From Polyangium sp. y55x31 (GTDB taxonomy: Bacteria > Myxococcota_A > Polyangia > Polyangiales > Polyangiaceae): DNA of 64,000 nt. Under the pieces are notes generated by a model. It had not been told where the DNA came from, did no database searches, and saw nothing but the letters and a program-made list of their open reading frames with translations. The DNA lies in NCBI RefSeq assembly GCF_029946505.1, contig NZ_JARZHG010000002.1, forward strand, positions 790,279 to 854,278. The letters run 5' to 3'. Shown in pieces: positions 6,554 through 14,490 of this stretch. Both the position numbers and the translations under genes were made by a program. Within the stretch, counting starts at the first letter, position 1. Each line of letters starts with the position of its first letter.

Positions 6554-8026
6554 ATGAAAAGCAAGACCAGGTTCGATCGCCGTCGCTTCCTCGAGCTCCT
6601 ATCTGCCGCCGGCGTCGCCGTGTACCTGCCGGGCTGCGGGCCGGACGAGGGGAACACGCAGACGAATCCGCCTGCATCGACGAAAAAGGCGCTCGTTCTC
6701 GGCGGAGGTCTCGCCGGGCTCACGGCGGCTTACGAGCTCATGAAGAAGGGGTGGGACGTCACCGTGCTCGAGGCGCAGACGCGCGCCGGCGGCCGGGTCC
6801 ACACCCAGCGCGAGGGCTTCGAGAGCGGCCAGTATGCCGAGCTCGGGGCGACGCGTATTCCCGACGTGCACGACCAGACGATCGGCTACGTCGAGGAGCT
6901 CGGCCTGAAGCTCGAGGAGTTCCCGAGCGGGACGCCGCTGTATTACCTGGGGGGCAATCGCTTCGTCCACACGGAGGGTACGCCCTGGCCGATCGCCGGC
7001 CTCTCGCCCGAGGAGGCCATGGAAGGCCTCGGCATGTGGTCGACGTACATCGCGGCCAATTTCGCCGAATTCGGCAGTCCTCGGGAGGGGACCTTCCCGC
7101 TCGCGGGCATCGTCGAGAAATACGACGGAATGGTCTGGACCGATTACCTGAAGAGCAAGGGCGCGACCGACGCGTGGCTGCCGCTTTATGCGTCGGACAA
7201 CGGCACGGAGGTCTACAAGATCGGCGTGCTCGCGTGGATGGCGCTCGAGGTCGCGGACCAGGACTGGGACCTCACCTACCACGTCCAGGGCGGTAACGAT
7301 CTCATCGCGCAAAAGCTCGCGGAGAAGCTCGACGGCAAGATCCTGTTCGAGCGGGTCGTGAAATCGATCACGCAGGACGACACGAAGGTCACGGTCACCG
7401 TCGATAAGACGGGCACGTCGGAGACCTACGAGGCCGATTACCTCGTCTGCACGATCCCGCTCAGGCCGCTGCGCGACGTCGCGTTCTCGCCCGCGCTGCC
7501 GGACGACAAGCAGAAGGCGATGGACGAGGTCCACATGATGACCTCGTCGCGCGCCATGTTCCAGACGAAGACGCGATTCTGGAAGAACGATCCGCTCGGC
7601 GAGCTCGGCGGGCTCAAGCTCGCGAAGACGGACACGAAGGCCGAGCGCGTCTGGGATCTGACGGCGACGCAGACCGGCGACACGGGCATCCTGCTCGCGT
7701 ACCTGCAAGACAAGAATGCCGACGACTTCGCGGCCATCGCCGGGCCCGAGCGCGAGGCCTACATCCAGGCCGAGCTGGCGAAGTTCTTCCCGGACATCGA
7801 GGCCGAGAAGCTCTCGTTCCAGACGAAGGTCTGGGCCGAGGATCCGTGGGTGCAGGGCGCGTGGACGGAGATCCTGCCGAATCAGTGGTGGATGATGGCC
7901 GTCCTGCCGCGCCCCGAGGGCCGGATCCATTTCGCCGGCGAGCACACCTCGATCTGGGCCGGCTGGATGCAGGGCGCGATCGAGAGCGGCAAGCGCGTCG
8001 TGGACGAGATCGTGCAGAAGGGCTGA
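6554..8026 (+). CDS. Tat-exported flavin-containing amine oxidase
   Basis: A 490-aa FAD protein of the monoamine/L-amino-acid oxidase family. The start carries a twin-arginine signal (FDRRRFLELLSAAG) and a possible lipobox ending in LPGC, so it is probably exported folded with FAD and may be lipid-anchored. The dinucleotide-binding motif GGGLAGLTAAYELMKKG is followed by VTVLEAQTRAGGRVHT, and the C-terminal FAD motif reads GRIHFAGEHTSIWAGWMQGAIESG. Such enzymes oxidise amines or amino acids to give aldehyde or keto acid, ammonia and hydrogen peroxide. The ATG at 6554 has AAAGAGG 5 nt before it. A strong hairpin follows the stop codon. The substrate is not readable from sequence. Confidence 0.9.
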   Translation: MKSKTRFDRRRFLELLSAAGVAVYLPGCGPDEGNTQTNPPASTKKALVLGGGLAGLTAAYELMKKGWDVTVLEAQTRAGGRVHTQREGFESGQYAELGATRIPDVHDQTIGYVEELGLKLEEFPSGTPLYYLGGNRFVHTEGTPWPIAGLSPEEAMEGLGMWSTYIAANFAEFGSPREGTFPLAGIVEKYDGMVWTDYLKSKGATDAWLPLYASDNGTEVYKIGVLAWMALEVADQDWDLTYHVQGGNDLIAQKLAEKLDGKILFERVVKSITQDDTKVTVTVDKTGTSETYEADYLVCTIPLRPLRDVAFSPALPDDKQKAMDEVHMMTSSRAMFQTKTRFWKNDPLGELGGLKLAKTDTKAERVWDLTATQTGDTGILLAYLQDKNADDFAAIAGPEREAYIQAELAKFFPDIEAEKLSFQTKVWAEDPWVQGAWTEILPNQWWMMAVLPRPEGRIHFAGEHTSIWAGWMQGAIESGKRVVDEIVQKG

Positions 8027-8047
8027 TCGTTCGTCCCTGAAAACGCG

Positions 8048-8083
8048 AAGCCCGCTCGTGCCGGGGGGCACGGGCGGGCTTCC
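8048..8083. terminator. Terminator-like hairpin between convergent genes
   Basis: GAAGCCCGC at 8048-8056 pairs with GCGGGCTTC at 8075-8083, followed inward by a T-G wobble and CGTGCC/GGCACG around a GGGG loop, giving a stem of about 16 bp. It lies between the convergent stops of the amine oxidase (8026) and the BPSL0067-like gene (8105) and could end transcription from both sides. There is no long T tract. Confidence 0.7.
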
Positions 8084-8104
8084 GCGTCCGAGAGCACTCG
8101 GGGA

Positions 8105-8449
8105 TCAGCCTTCGATGACGTGGTACGGCTTCTCGGGCTTGTGCGTCTTGTAGCGACGGCCGGCCGGCGTACCCGACCACTGATCCACCACCTCGATCTG
8201 ATTGCCGAACTGGCCGAGGTAGATCGCCGCGTGGTTGCCGCGCGCGCGGCTCATGTACCGGTCGCCCTCCCAGCCGCACGCGATGGCCGTGCCTGCGGTG
8301 ATCGCCGCGTTGCCGATCACTTGGGCGCCCTTCTTCCACGCCGACGTATGCGGCGCGCCGCAGGCGTACTTGACGAGCGCGACGCACTGCTCGCTCTCGC
8401 CGTAATGCCTGCCTTCGTAAAGCTCCGGGGTGTTCGTGCGATACGCCAT
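8105..8449 (-). CDS. BPSL0067-like CHAP/NlpC-P60-type cysteine hydrolase
   Basis: A 114-aa protein resembling the BPSL0067 family. The arrangement is Cys22 in GESEQCVALVK, TSAWKKGAQVIGN, His73 in ARGNHAAIYLG, and Asp89 in VVDQWSG: a Cys-His-Asp order as in CHAP and NlpC/P60 peptidoglycan amidases. Families of this kind include cell-wall hydrolases and interbacterial toxins delivered by type VI secretion; I recall that link for the wider fold, not as proven for this gene. No signal peptide is visible and no immunity-like gene sits beside it. The ATG at 8449 is supported by AGAGGAG 6 nt upstream; a longer in-frame start would add 15 atypical residues. Confidence 0.75.
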   Translation of the reverse strand: MAYRTNTPELYEGRHYGESEQCVALVKYACGAPHTSAWKKGAQVIGNAAITAGTAIACGWEGDRYMSRARGNHAAIYLGQFGNQIEVVDQWSGTPAGRRYKTHKPEKPYHVIEG

Positions 8450-8474
8450 GAAGGGCTCCTCTCTCGAGTTTGTG

Positions 8475-8494
8475 GTGGCGCTACGTGGCGCCAC
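8475..8494 (-). promoter_or_regulatory. Hairpin in the 5' leader of the BPSL0067-like gene
   Basis: GTGGCGC (8475-8481) and GCGCCAC (8488-8494) form a 7-bp stem with a 6-nt loop, 26-45 nt upstream of the start codon. It could be an operator or an mRNA leader structure. Nothing else in the sequence decides between these. Confidence 0.3.
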
Positions 8495-8665
8495 GGAACC
8501 GGAAAAGGGTACAAGCGATCAGAGCCGGCCCACAAGCCGCTCACGCACGTCTTCACCGATTTCTTCGTTGGTTTACTTACACGACGCAGCTTCGACGAGG
8601 TGCGTTATGCTTTTCGGACCGCTCCCGAACCACGCTCGCGACATGATTCCAGCCGGAGCATCGTG

Positions 8666-9637
8666 ATGTTTCCTGACATCGAGACCCATCGGAAACGCGG
8701 CGTACGATATTTTCCAGGCCGCATCGTTTGCCCGCTCGCCGGCGTCGGCCGCCGCGGCGCGAACGAGAGCAACCGGCTCGCGCTGGAGAACGACGACACC
8801 GAGGTGACGATCGATCGGCGCGCGCAGCGGATCACCGTGACGAACACGCAAAGGTACGCGGAAAAGACGCTGATCGCCGATCTCGAGTTCCTCGCCGACG
8901 GGACGACCACGACGGGCGCGAAGACGCCGCTCGCGATCCATCTCGAGATCTTCAAGAAAGGCGATGCGTTGTCGCTCGACCTGCACCGGCATCTGCGCAC
9001 GCAGGAGCCGCTCGCCGACGCCGATTTCGAGCCGTTCGACGTGGTCGTCGAGGGTTGTCCGCGGCCCGAGACGGTCTACACGAAAGAACGCGCGCTCGCG
9101 CTCGTGCGAGAGCCGTCGTTCATGCACCGCGTGGTGAAGGCGCTCATGGCCATGCGCGACAACACGCGCGGCTCGTTTCAGGATCCGGCGCGGAAAGGAT
9201 ATCGCGTGGCGGATCTCTCGCTCGGCTTCGGCGCGCTCGGGCTCGCGTGGATGCTCGTGCGCGCGGAGCTGCGATCCCTCGACGTGGCGAACGCCGAGCT
9301 CATCCGTCAAGGTTCCGTCGCTGCGATGCTGCGCGAGGGCGCGTGGGAGCTCTCGCTCACGGCGCTCTCGGACAAACTGTCGTCGATCGTGCAGCGGGAT
9401 CTGTTCCTGTTCGGGCTCGATCGGGAGCCTTTGCTCGAACCCGTGATGACGCGCGGGCTCGGCGCGGGCGAGACACTCGCGTTCCGGTTCCAGAAGGGCG
9501 AGGGCGAGATCGGGCTCGGCGGCAAGAGCGCGCGGATGGATGGCGCGATCGACGTCGCGCGCGCCTACCTCGAGTTTCACCTGCTCGGAGGGCTGCTCTG
9601 CGAGCACGCCGAGCGGCCCGCGGGGACACGCGGCTGA
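8666..9637 (+). CDS. Conserved-type protein of unknown function, translationally coupled to an acyltransferase
   Basis: A 323-aa soluble protein I do not recognise. It has no signal peptide or membrane segment. An N-terminal beta-rich part (about residues 20-125) includes a phrase reading EVTIDRRAQRITVTNTQRYAEKT, followed by a mostly helical part from about residue 145. The stop codon overlaps the start of the downstream acyltransferase in a TGATG arrangement, so the two products are probably made in similar amounts and may act together. The start at 8666 is the most upstream ATG that gives a normal-looking N-terminus; earlier in-frame codons run antisense to the preceding gene. Confidence 0.6.
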   Translation: MFPDIETHRKRGVRYFPGRIVCPLAGVGRRGANESNRLALENDDTEVTIDRRAQRITVTNTQRYAEKTLIADLEFLADGTTTTGAKTPLAIHLEIFKKGDALSLDLHRHLRTQEPLADADFEPFDVVVEGCPRPETVYTKERALALVREPSFMHRVVKALMAMRDNTRGSFQDPARKGYRVADLSLGFGALGLAWMLVRAELRSLDVANAELIRQGSVAAMLREGAWELSLTALSDKLSSIVQRDLFLFGLDREPLLEPVMTRGLGAGETLAFRFQKGEGEIGLGGKSARMDGAIDVARAYLEFHLLGGLLCEHAERPAGTRG

Positions 9638-10737
9638 TGGAGCGCGAAGAGGCGCGCATCCACGCGCTCGACGGCGCGCGGGCCTTCGCCACGGCGCTCG
9701 TCCTCCTCGTGCACGGCTTGCTTTCGTTCCTGGAGACGCCGATCGGCTGGGCCATCAAGGATCGCTCGACGCACCTCGCCGCGGACTTCGTGGTGTGGGT
9801 GAGCCGCGCGTTCCTGATGCCGGTGTTTTTCCTGCTGTCGGGGATGGTCTCGCGCGGCATCGTCCTGCGCCGCGGCCTCGGGGGGTTTGCGCGCGAGCGG
9901 GCCACGCGTGTGCTCGCGCCGCTGCTCGTCGCGCTCGTGCCGGTCTCCGCGGCGATGAACGCGCTCTGGGACCACGGGCGAACGCTCGAAGGTCGCGCCG
10001 CCGTGGGCAGCCAGGTGCCGGCGCTGCGTGCATCGGAGCTGCCCGTCACGCTCGCGCATCTCTGGTTCCTTTACTACCTGCTCGTGCTCTCGACGCTCGC
10101 CGCCGTCCTGCCAGGGCGACCTTCTCGTTCGCCCCTCGCCTTGCCCGCGATCGCGATCGCCCCCGTGTCCGCCGTGCTCCTCGTCGCGGGAAAACTCCAG
10201 CTCGACACGCCGCTCTCGTTCCTCGTCGAACCCCTGATCGCAGCCTATTTCGCGGTGTTTTTCGCGTGGGGGTGGCTGCTCGATCCCGCGGGGCTCGCGG
10301 CGTATGCGCGGAGGCTCCCGTGGCTCGCGGCCCTCGCGGGCGTGCTGCTCGCCGCGCTCGTCCCGGCCCTGCTCGCGAGCACGGCAACGGGCGCACCGGC
10401 GCGCGCGCCCGCGTGGGCGCTCGTGACGAGCGCGGCGTTCTCGTGCCTCGCCGTCGCGGTTTTTCTGGGCACGTGCGGGCGGCTCGTGACCCGCGCGCGG
10501 CCGCTCGTCCGCTTGCTCGCCGACGCTTCGTACTTCGTGTACGTCACGCACCTGCCGATCGTGGTCTTCCTCCAGATCGCGGCGTCACGCCTCGCATGGC
10601 CGGGGCCCTTGAAGTACGCGGGCGTCGTCTCGATCGCGGGGAGCGTTTGTCTCGGCGCGTTCCTGCTCCTCAGAGCCGCCCGTCGCGCATCTCCACGATC
10701 CTCCCCGCTCGCGCCGCGATCCGCAGATCGTGCGTGA
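9637..10737 (+). CDS. Integral membrane acyltransferase, acyltransferase-3 family
   Basis: A 366-aa polytopic membrane protein with about ten hydrophobic segments. It opens with RIHALDGARAFATALVLLVHG, the family signature (LDGxRaxAxxxVxxxH) with the conserved His, and has VSRAFLMPVFFLLSGMVSR as the second helix. Members transfer acetyl or succinyl groups to sugars, lipids or antibiotics at the membrane. It starts on the TGATG overlap with the unknown protein at 8666. Its last 68 bp lie antisense to the 3' end of the ABC ATPase gene, so the final residues (Arg/Ser/Pro-rich) are dictated by that overlap. Confidence 0.88.
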   Translation: MEREEARIHALDGARAFATALVLLVHGLLSFLETPIGWAIKDRSTHLAADFVVWVSRAFLMPVFFLLSGMVSRGIVLRRGLGGFARERATRVLAPLLVALVPVSAAMNALWDHGRTLEGRAAVGSQVPALRASELPVTLAHLWFLYYLLVLSTLAAVLPGRPSRSPLALPAIAIAPVSAVLLVAGKLQLDTPLSFLVEPLIAAYFAVFFAWGWLLDPAGLAAYARRLPWLAALAGVLLAALVPALLASTATGAPARAPAWALVTSAAFSCLAVAVFLGTCGRLVTRARPLVRLLADASYFVYVTHLPIVVFLQIAASRLAWPGPLKYAGVVSIAGSVCLGAFLLLRAARRASPRSSPLAPRSADRA

Positions 10738-11323
10738 CCACGAGCAGCGCCGCGCCGAGCGCCGAAGCCGCCGTCAGCGCCTCCATCACGACGTCCGCCG
10801 ACGTGCTGTCGAGGCTGCCCGTCGGCTCGTCCGCGAGCACGAGGCGCGGGCGGTTCACGAGCGCGCGGGCGATGGCCACGCGTTGCGCCTCGCCCACGGA
10901 CAGCTCGGAAGCCCGTGCGTCGCGGCGCGCGGCGAGGCCGAACCGGTCGAGCAGCGCATCGGCCGCGCGCTCGGCCTCCCCGCGTGAGGCCCCGAGCCGC
11001 CACGCGGGCAGCGCCACGTTCTCCCGCGCGCTCAGCGTCTCGACGAGGTTGTTCTGCTGAAACACGAAGCCAATCCAGGCGAGGCGCAGCTCGGCGCGCA
11101 CGCTGTCCGCGAGGGACCAGGCGTCGTGGCCGGCGAGGACGACGCGGCCCGCGGTGGGTCGGTCGAGCAGGCCGATCATCTGGAGCAGCGTGGTCTTGCC
11201 GCAGCCGCTCGGGCCCACGAGCGCGACGGACTCGGTTTCGTCGAGGTCGAGCGAGGCGCCGCGGACGACGTCACGCTCGCCGAGGCGACGCACGAGGCTC
11301 TCGCAGCGGAGGACCTTCGGCAT
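10670..11323 (-). CDS. ABC transporter ATP-binding protein (LolD/MacB type)
   Basis: A 217-aa ATPase with Walker A GPSGCGKTTLLQ, Q-loop VFQQNN, signature LSVGEAQRVAIARAL and Walker B LVLADEPTGSLD, followed by the switch His in VVTHD. The EPTGSLD signature and compact size are typical of the LolD/MacB/FtsE group, which power extraction of lipoproteins or other substrates from the inner membrane rather than transport through a pore. Its start overlaps the permease stop by one base (TGATG), so the two are coupled. It converges on and overlaps the acyltransferase gene by 68 bp. Confidence 0.93.
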   Translation of the reverse strand: MPKVLRCESLVRRLGERDVVRGASLDLDETESVALVGPSGCGKTTLLQMIGLLDRPTAGRVVLAGHDAWSLADSVRAELRLAWIGFVFQQNNLVETLSARENVALPAWRLGASRGEAERAADALLDRFGLAARRDARASELSVGEAQRVAIARALVNRPRLVLADEPTGSLDSTSADVVMEALTAASALGAALLVVTHDLRIAARAGRIVEMRDGRL

Positions 11324-12543
11324 CAATCGATCCTGCGAAGGACCCGCGAAGGGTCGGTGCGGGCCGCGCGCCAGGCAGGGACGCTGCCGGCGAGCAGGGT
11401 GGTGGCGAGGACCGCGAGGCAAGGCCCGGCGAGGACCGCGGCCGTGATGACGGGACGAACCACGAGCGCCTCCCACGAAAAGATGGGGTGTGCCTGGAAG
11501 TAGAGCAGCATCCCGTAACCGAGCGCCGCGCCGAGGGCGAGCCCGATGAACGCGACGACGAGGGCCTGGAGCAAGAAGAGGCCGAAGATCTCGCGGCGCG
11601 AGAAGCCGAGCGCGGCGAGGATGCCGATCTCGCGGCGGCGGCCGAGGACGTGGATGTGGAAGAGGGCCCAGACCGGGATGCTGATCGCCGCCACGACCAT
11701 GGCGTAGGAGACGGCGTTCACGGTGCGATTCGCGGCGAGGTAGTTCGTGACGTACGGGTCGTCCTCGCGCCAGCCGACGGCGCGGGCGTCGGGGAGGCCG
11801 GCTTCGAGGCGCGTGGCGAGGTCCGAGGCGGCGAAGTGGTCGTCGAGGTGGACGTTGACGGCGGAGGCGGCGGCCGGGGCGCCGGTCTTCTCGGCGAGGG
11901 CGGCGCGGTCGAGGAAGACGCTGCGGTAGGCGCCGGCGCTGCCTGCGACGAGGCCACGTACGGTCATGACGGACGCGCCCACGGGCTCGCCGGCGGCCCC
12001 GGGCGGCCCGCCGAGGATGACACGAAGGTCGACGGCGTCGCCGACCTTCACGCCGATTCGATTCGCGAGCGAGGTGCCGATGAGGACGCCGTTCGAATCG
12101 CCGCGGCCGGGGAGCGCGCCGTCCGTGAGGTGAAAGGGGCGGAGCGCGGGATCGCCGGGGAAATCGTAGCCGTAGGCGAGCGCATTCTGGAATCGCCCGC
12201 CTTTGCCGACGGCGCCGGGCAGGACGAGGACGGGGACGGCGGCGCGGACGGGCGCGCCCGCGGCGTCGATGATACGCGCGGCGGCGGCGGCGCCGTCGTC
12301 GAAGTGGCGTTTGTCGCGCGGCTCGACGCGCACGTCGCCGGCCCCGTGGCGGAGCTCCTCTTCGAGCAGGGCCTCGGAGAAGCCGGCGAGGTTCGACGTA
12401 TTGGGGATCTGGAACCCCGCGCCCGCGGCGACCGAAAGGACGAGCAAGGCGAACGTGAAGCGGCTCCCGAGCAGGCTCTTTCGGGCGAGCAAGAGGAGCG
12501 GCGCGAGGCGGGGGCGCGAGCGCGGGAGCGGGGCTGGCTCCAT
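11323..12543 (-). CDS. ABC transporter permease, FtsX/LolE-type
   Basis: A 406-aa permease with one N-terminal membrane helix (FTFALLVLSVAAGAGF), a large periplasmic domain (about residues 45-265, MacB core-like) and three C-terminal helices carrying the FtsX domain. The domain includes HVLGRRREIGILAALGFSRREIFGLFLLQ, a hallmark of this family. Together with the ATPase it would form a mechanotransmission-type ABC complex like LolCDE or MacB. Its start codon directly abuts the stop of the amidase gene upstream, so the three genes form one operon. Only one permease gene is present, so it probably works as a homodimer. The substrate is unknown. Confidence 0.9.
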   Translation of the reverse strand: MEPAPLPRSRPRLAPLLLLARKSLLGSRFTFALLVLSVAAGAGFQIPNTSNLAGFSEALLEEELRHGAGDVRVEPRDKRHFDDGAAAAARIIDAAGAPVRAAVPVLVLPGAVGKGGRFQNALAYGYDFPGDPALRPFHLTDGALPGRGDSNGVLIGTSLANRIGVKVGDAVDLRVILGGPPGAAGEPVGASVMTVRGLVAGSAGAYRSVFLDRAALAEKTGAPAAASAVNVHLDDHFAASDLATRLEAGLPDARAVGWREDDPYVTNYLAANRTVNAVSYAMVVAAISIPVWALFHIHVLGRRREIGILAALGFSRREIFGLFLLQALVVAFIGLALGAALGYGMLLYFQAHPIFSWEALVVRPVITAAVLAGPCLAVLATTLLAGSVPAWRAARTDPSRVLRRID

Positions 12544-14232
12544 TCAGACTCCGTCGAGCAGGCGCACGTGAATCGCCGGCGCCTTCCGCGGGACGTTTTG
12601 CTCCAGCACCGCGCCCATGCGCAAAAGGAGGTGCTCTTCCCAGGGACGCCCGAGGATCTGAATGCCGATCGGATGCCCGCTCGCGCCATATCCGCCGGGC
12701 ACGGAGAGCGCGGGGTTGCCCGTGAAGTTCGCCGGATAAACGAACCGCATGAGCCCGCTCGTGACCTCCAGGTTGCTCTCGCCGCGCGGAAAAACGTCCT
12801 CCGCGATGCGCGGCGCCGTGAGCGCGGTCGTCGGCGTGACGATGACGTCGACCGACTGGAAGACCCGGGCGAGGTGCTCGGAAAAACGCGTGCGCACCTT
12901 CTGGGCCTGCACGTAATCGATGCCGGCGAGCGCCCGCCCCATCGCCAGGTTGATCCGCACGCCGAGCCCGAACGATCGGCGGTGCTCGGCGTCATACCGC
13001 GCCATGCACGAGGCCATTTCGCAGAGAATGGTGACGCCCTGCGCGACGCGCGCGCGCTCGAGCTCGGGAATCTCGATCTCGACGATCCGCGCGCCCTGGG
13101 CGCGGAAGATGTCGAGCGCCCCCTCCGCGGCGCGGACGATCTCGGGCGTGGCGTGCATGAACCAGGGCCGATACACGCCGATCCGCACGCCTTCGAGGTC
13201 CTCCCGGCCGAGGCCGTCGAGGTGGTGCGGCGGCTGGGAGAGCGAATTCGGGTCTTTCGCATCGGGGCCGGCCATGAGGGCATACGCGAGGGCGACGTCC
13301 CGGACCGTGGCGCCGAGCGGGCCGACGTGGCCGACGCTCGCGCAAAGCGGAAACGCGCCGTGCTCGCTGATGCGGCTCCACGTGGCCTTGAGCCCGACGA
13401 TGCCGCAAAGCGCGGCGGGAATGCGGATCGAGCCGCCGCCGTCGGCGCCGATCGAGATCGGGCAGAACCCGGCCGCGACGCTGGCGGCCGATCCGCTCGA
13501 CGATCCGCCCGTGTAATGCCCCGGCGCATACGGGTTCGTCGGCGTGCCGTGGTGGGCATTGAACCCCGAGGTATCGATGCCGATTTCGTGCATGTTGACC
13601 TTGCCGAGGAGGAGCGCGCCGGCCTCGCGCAGGCGGCGGACCGTGGTGGCATCCTCGGAGGGCCGGAGCTTCAAAAAACGCGTGCCGACGGTCGTGTGAT
13701 ACCCTTCCACGTCGAGCTCGTCCTTGACCGACACGGGCACGCCGTCGAGCGGGCCGAGGGGCGCGCCTTTGCGATATCGCTCGCGGCTCTCGCGGGCCGC
13801 AGCGAGCAGGCGGTCGGAGTTTCGCTCGATGAACACCCGGAGCGCGCGCTCGCCCGTATCGAGGCGCTGCGCGGCTTCGAGGAATCGCTCGGCGACCGTC
13901 ACCGGATCGGAGCGTCCGTCGCGATACGCAGCGACGAAGTCCGCGGCCGACTCGAACGCGAACCCCGGGTTTTTTCGCACCGAACGCGCGAGCTCGCCGA
14001 GATCAAAAGGCGGCGCGTCCGAGGCCGTGAAGCTCGCGGGGCGCGGCAGGCTCGGGGCCACGGAGGGCGCGTCGCGGAGGTCCGCGTACCGGAGATCCAG
14101 GATCCCGAGATCCTTCAGCAACTTCTGCCCGATGATCTGCCCCGTGGCCGGATTTTCGAGGGCGAGCGCAGCGGCCTCGAGCGCGAGGCCAGTCATGCGG
14201 GGGGCATGGGCGGTCTTGAGATCGTACGTCAT
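12544..14232 (-). CDS. Amidase-signature-family hydrolase
   Basis: A 562-aa amidase with the Ser-cisSer-Lys triad: Lys170 in PVSVKDELD, the serine cluster TGGSSSGSAASVAAG (about 241-255) and nucleophile Ser268 in GADGGGSIRIPAALCG. The extra N-terminal region of about 100 residues resembles that of long fungal/plant-type or fatty-acid-amide-hydrolase-like members more than GatA, and no gatB or gatC genes are nearby, so a tRNA-amidotransferase role is unlikely. It hydrolyses an amide bond of an unknown substrate. No signal peptide is visible. It is the first gene of an operon with the ABC permease and ATPase, zero bases separating it from the permease, which suggests a shared substrate or target. 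Confidence 0.9.
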   Translation of the reverse strand: MTYDLKTAHAPRMTGLALEAAALALENPATGQIIGQKLLKDLGILDLRYADLRDAPSVAPSLPRPASFTASDAPPFDLGELARSVRKNPGFAFESAADFVAAYRDGRSDPVTVAERFLEAAQRLDTGERALRVFIERNSDRLLAAARESRERYRKGAPLGPLDGVPVSVKDELDVEGYHTTVGTRFLKLRPSEDATTVRRLREAGALLLGKVNMHEIGIDTSGFNAHHGTPTNPYAPGHYTGGSSSGSAASVAAGFCPISIGADGGGSIRIPAALCGIVGLKATWSRISEHGAFPLCASVGHVGPLGATVRDVALAYALMAGPDAKDPNSLSQPPHHLDGLGREDLEGVRIGVYRPWFMHATPEIVRAAEGALDIFRAQGARIVEIEIPELERARVAQGVTILCEMASCMARYDAEHRRSFGLGVRINLAMGRALAGIDYVQAQKVRTRFSEHLARVFQSVDVIVTPTTALTAPRIAEDVFPRGESNLEVTSGLMRFVYPANFTGNPALSVPGGYGASGHPIGIQILGRPWEEHLLLRMGAVLEQNVPRKAPAIHVRLLDGV

Positions 14233-14309
14233 GGGAAACGCTCCGGGGCGAGGAGGGCGAATCCTAGGCCATGGGGCCCGGGTTTGCAGCAAGGAACCCG
14301 TCCGCCGTG

Positions 14310-14413
14310 CCGGGGCGCTGCCCCGGACCCCGGAAGGGGGCTGTCCGCCCCCTTCACCCCGGACCAGGGCAAGCCCTGGACTCGGGGGGGAAAAACTGCG
14401 CTGCGCGCAGTTT
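14310..14413 (+). repeat. Four-hairpin intergenic repeat, solo unit (site A)
   Basis: Four perfect stem-loops in a row: CCGGGGC-GCT-GCCCCGG (14310-14326), AAGGGGGC-TGTCC-GCCCCCTT (14334-14354), CCAGGGC-AA-GCCCTGG (14364-14379), and AAACTGCGC-TGC-GCGCAGTTT (14393-14413). It lies in the 258-bp gap between the divergent amidase and Kazal-type lipoprotein genes. The same order of hairpins recurs at 28.4, 42.5 and 55.5 kb. Because the flanking genes diverge, this copy cannot be explained as a simple shared terminator. Confidence 0.9.
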
Positions 14414-14490
14414 ATCCCACAGGTCGTATCTCCGGATCGTCGGCGCAGTCGAAAGGATCCGCGCTAATTTATCCCCCGGAGGAGGCTTCC

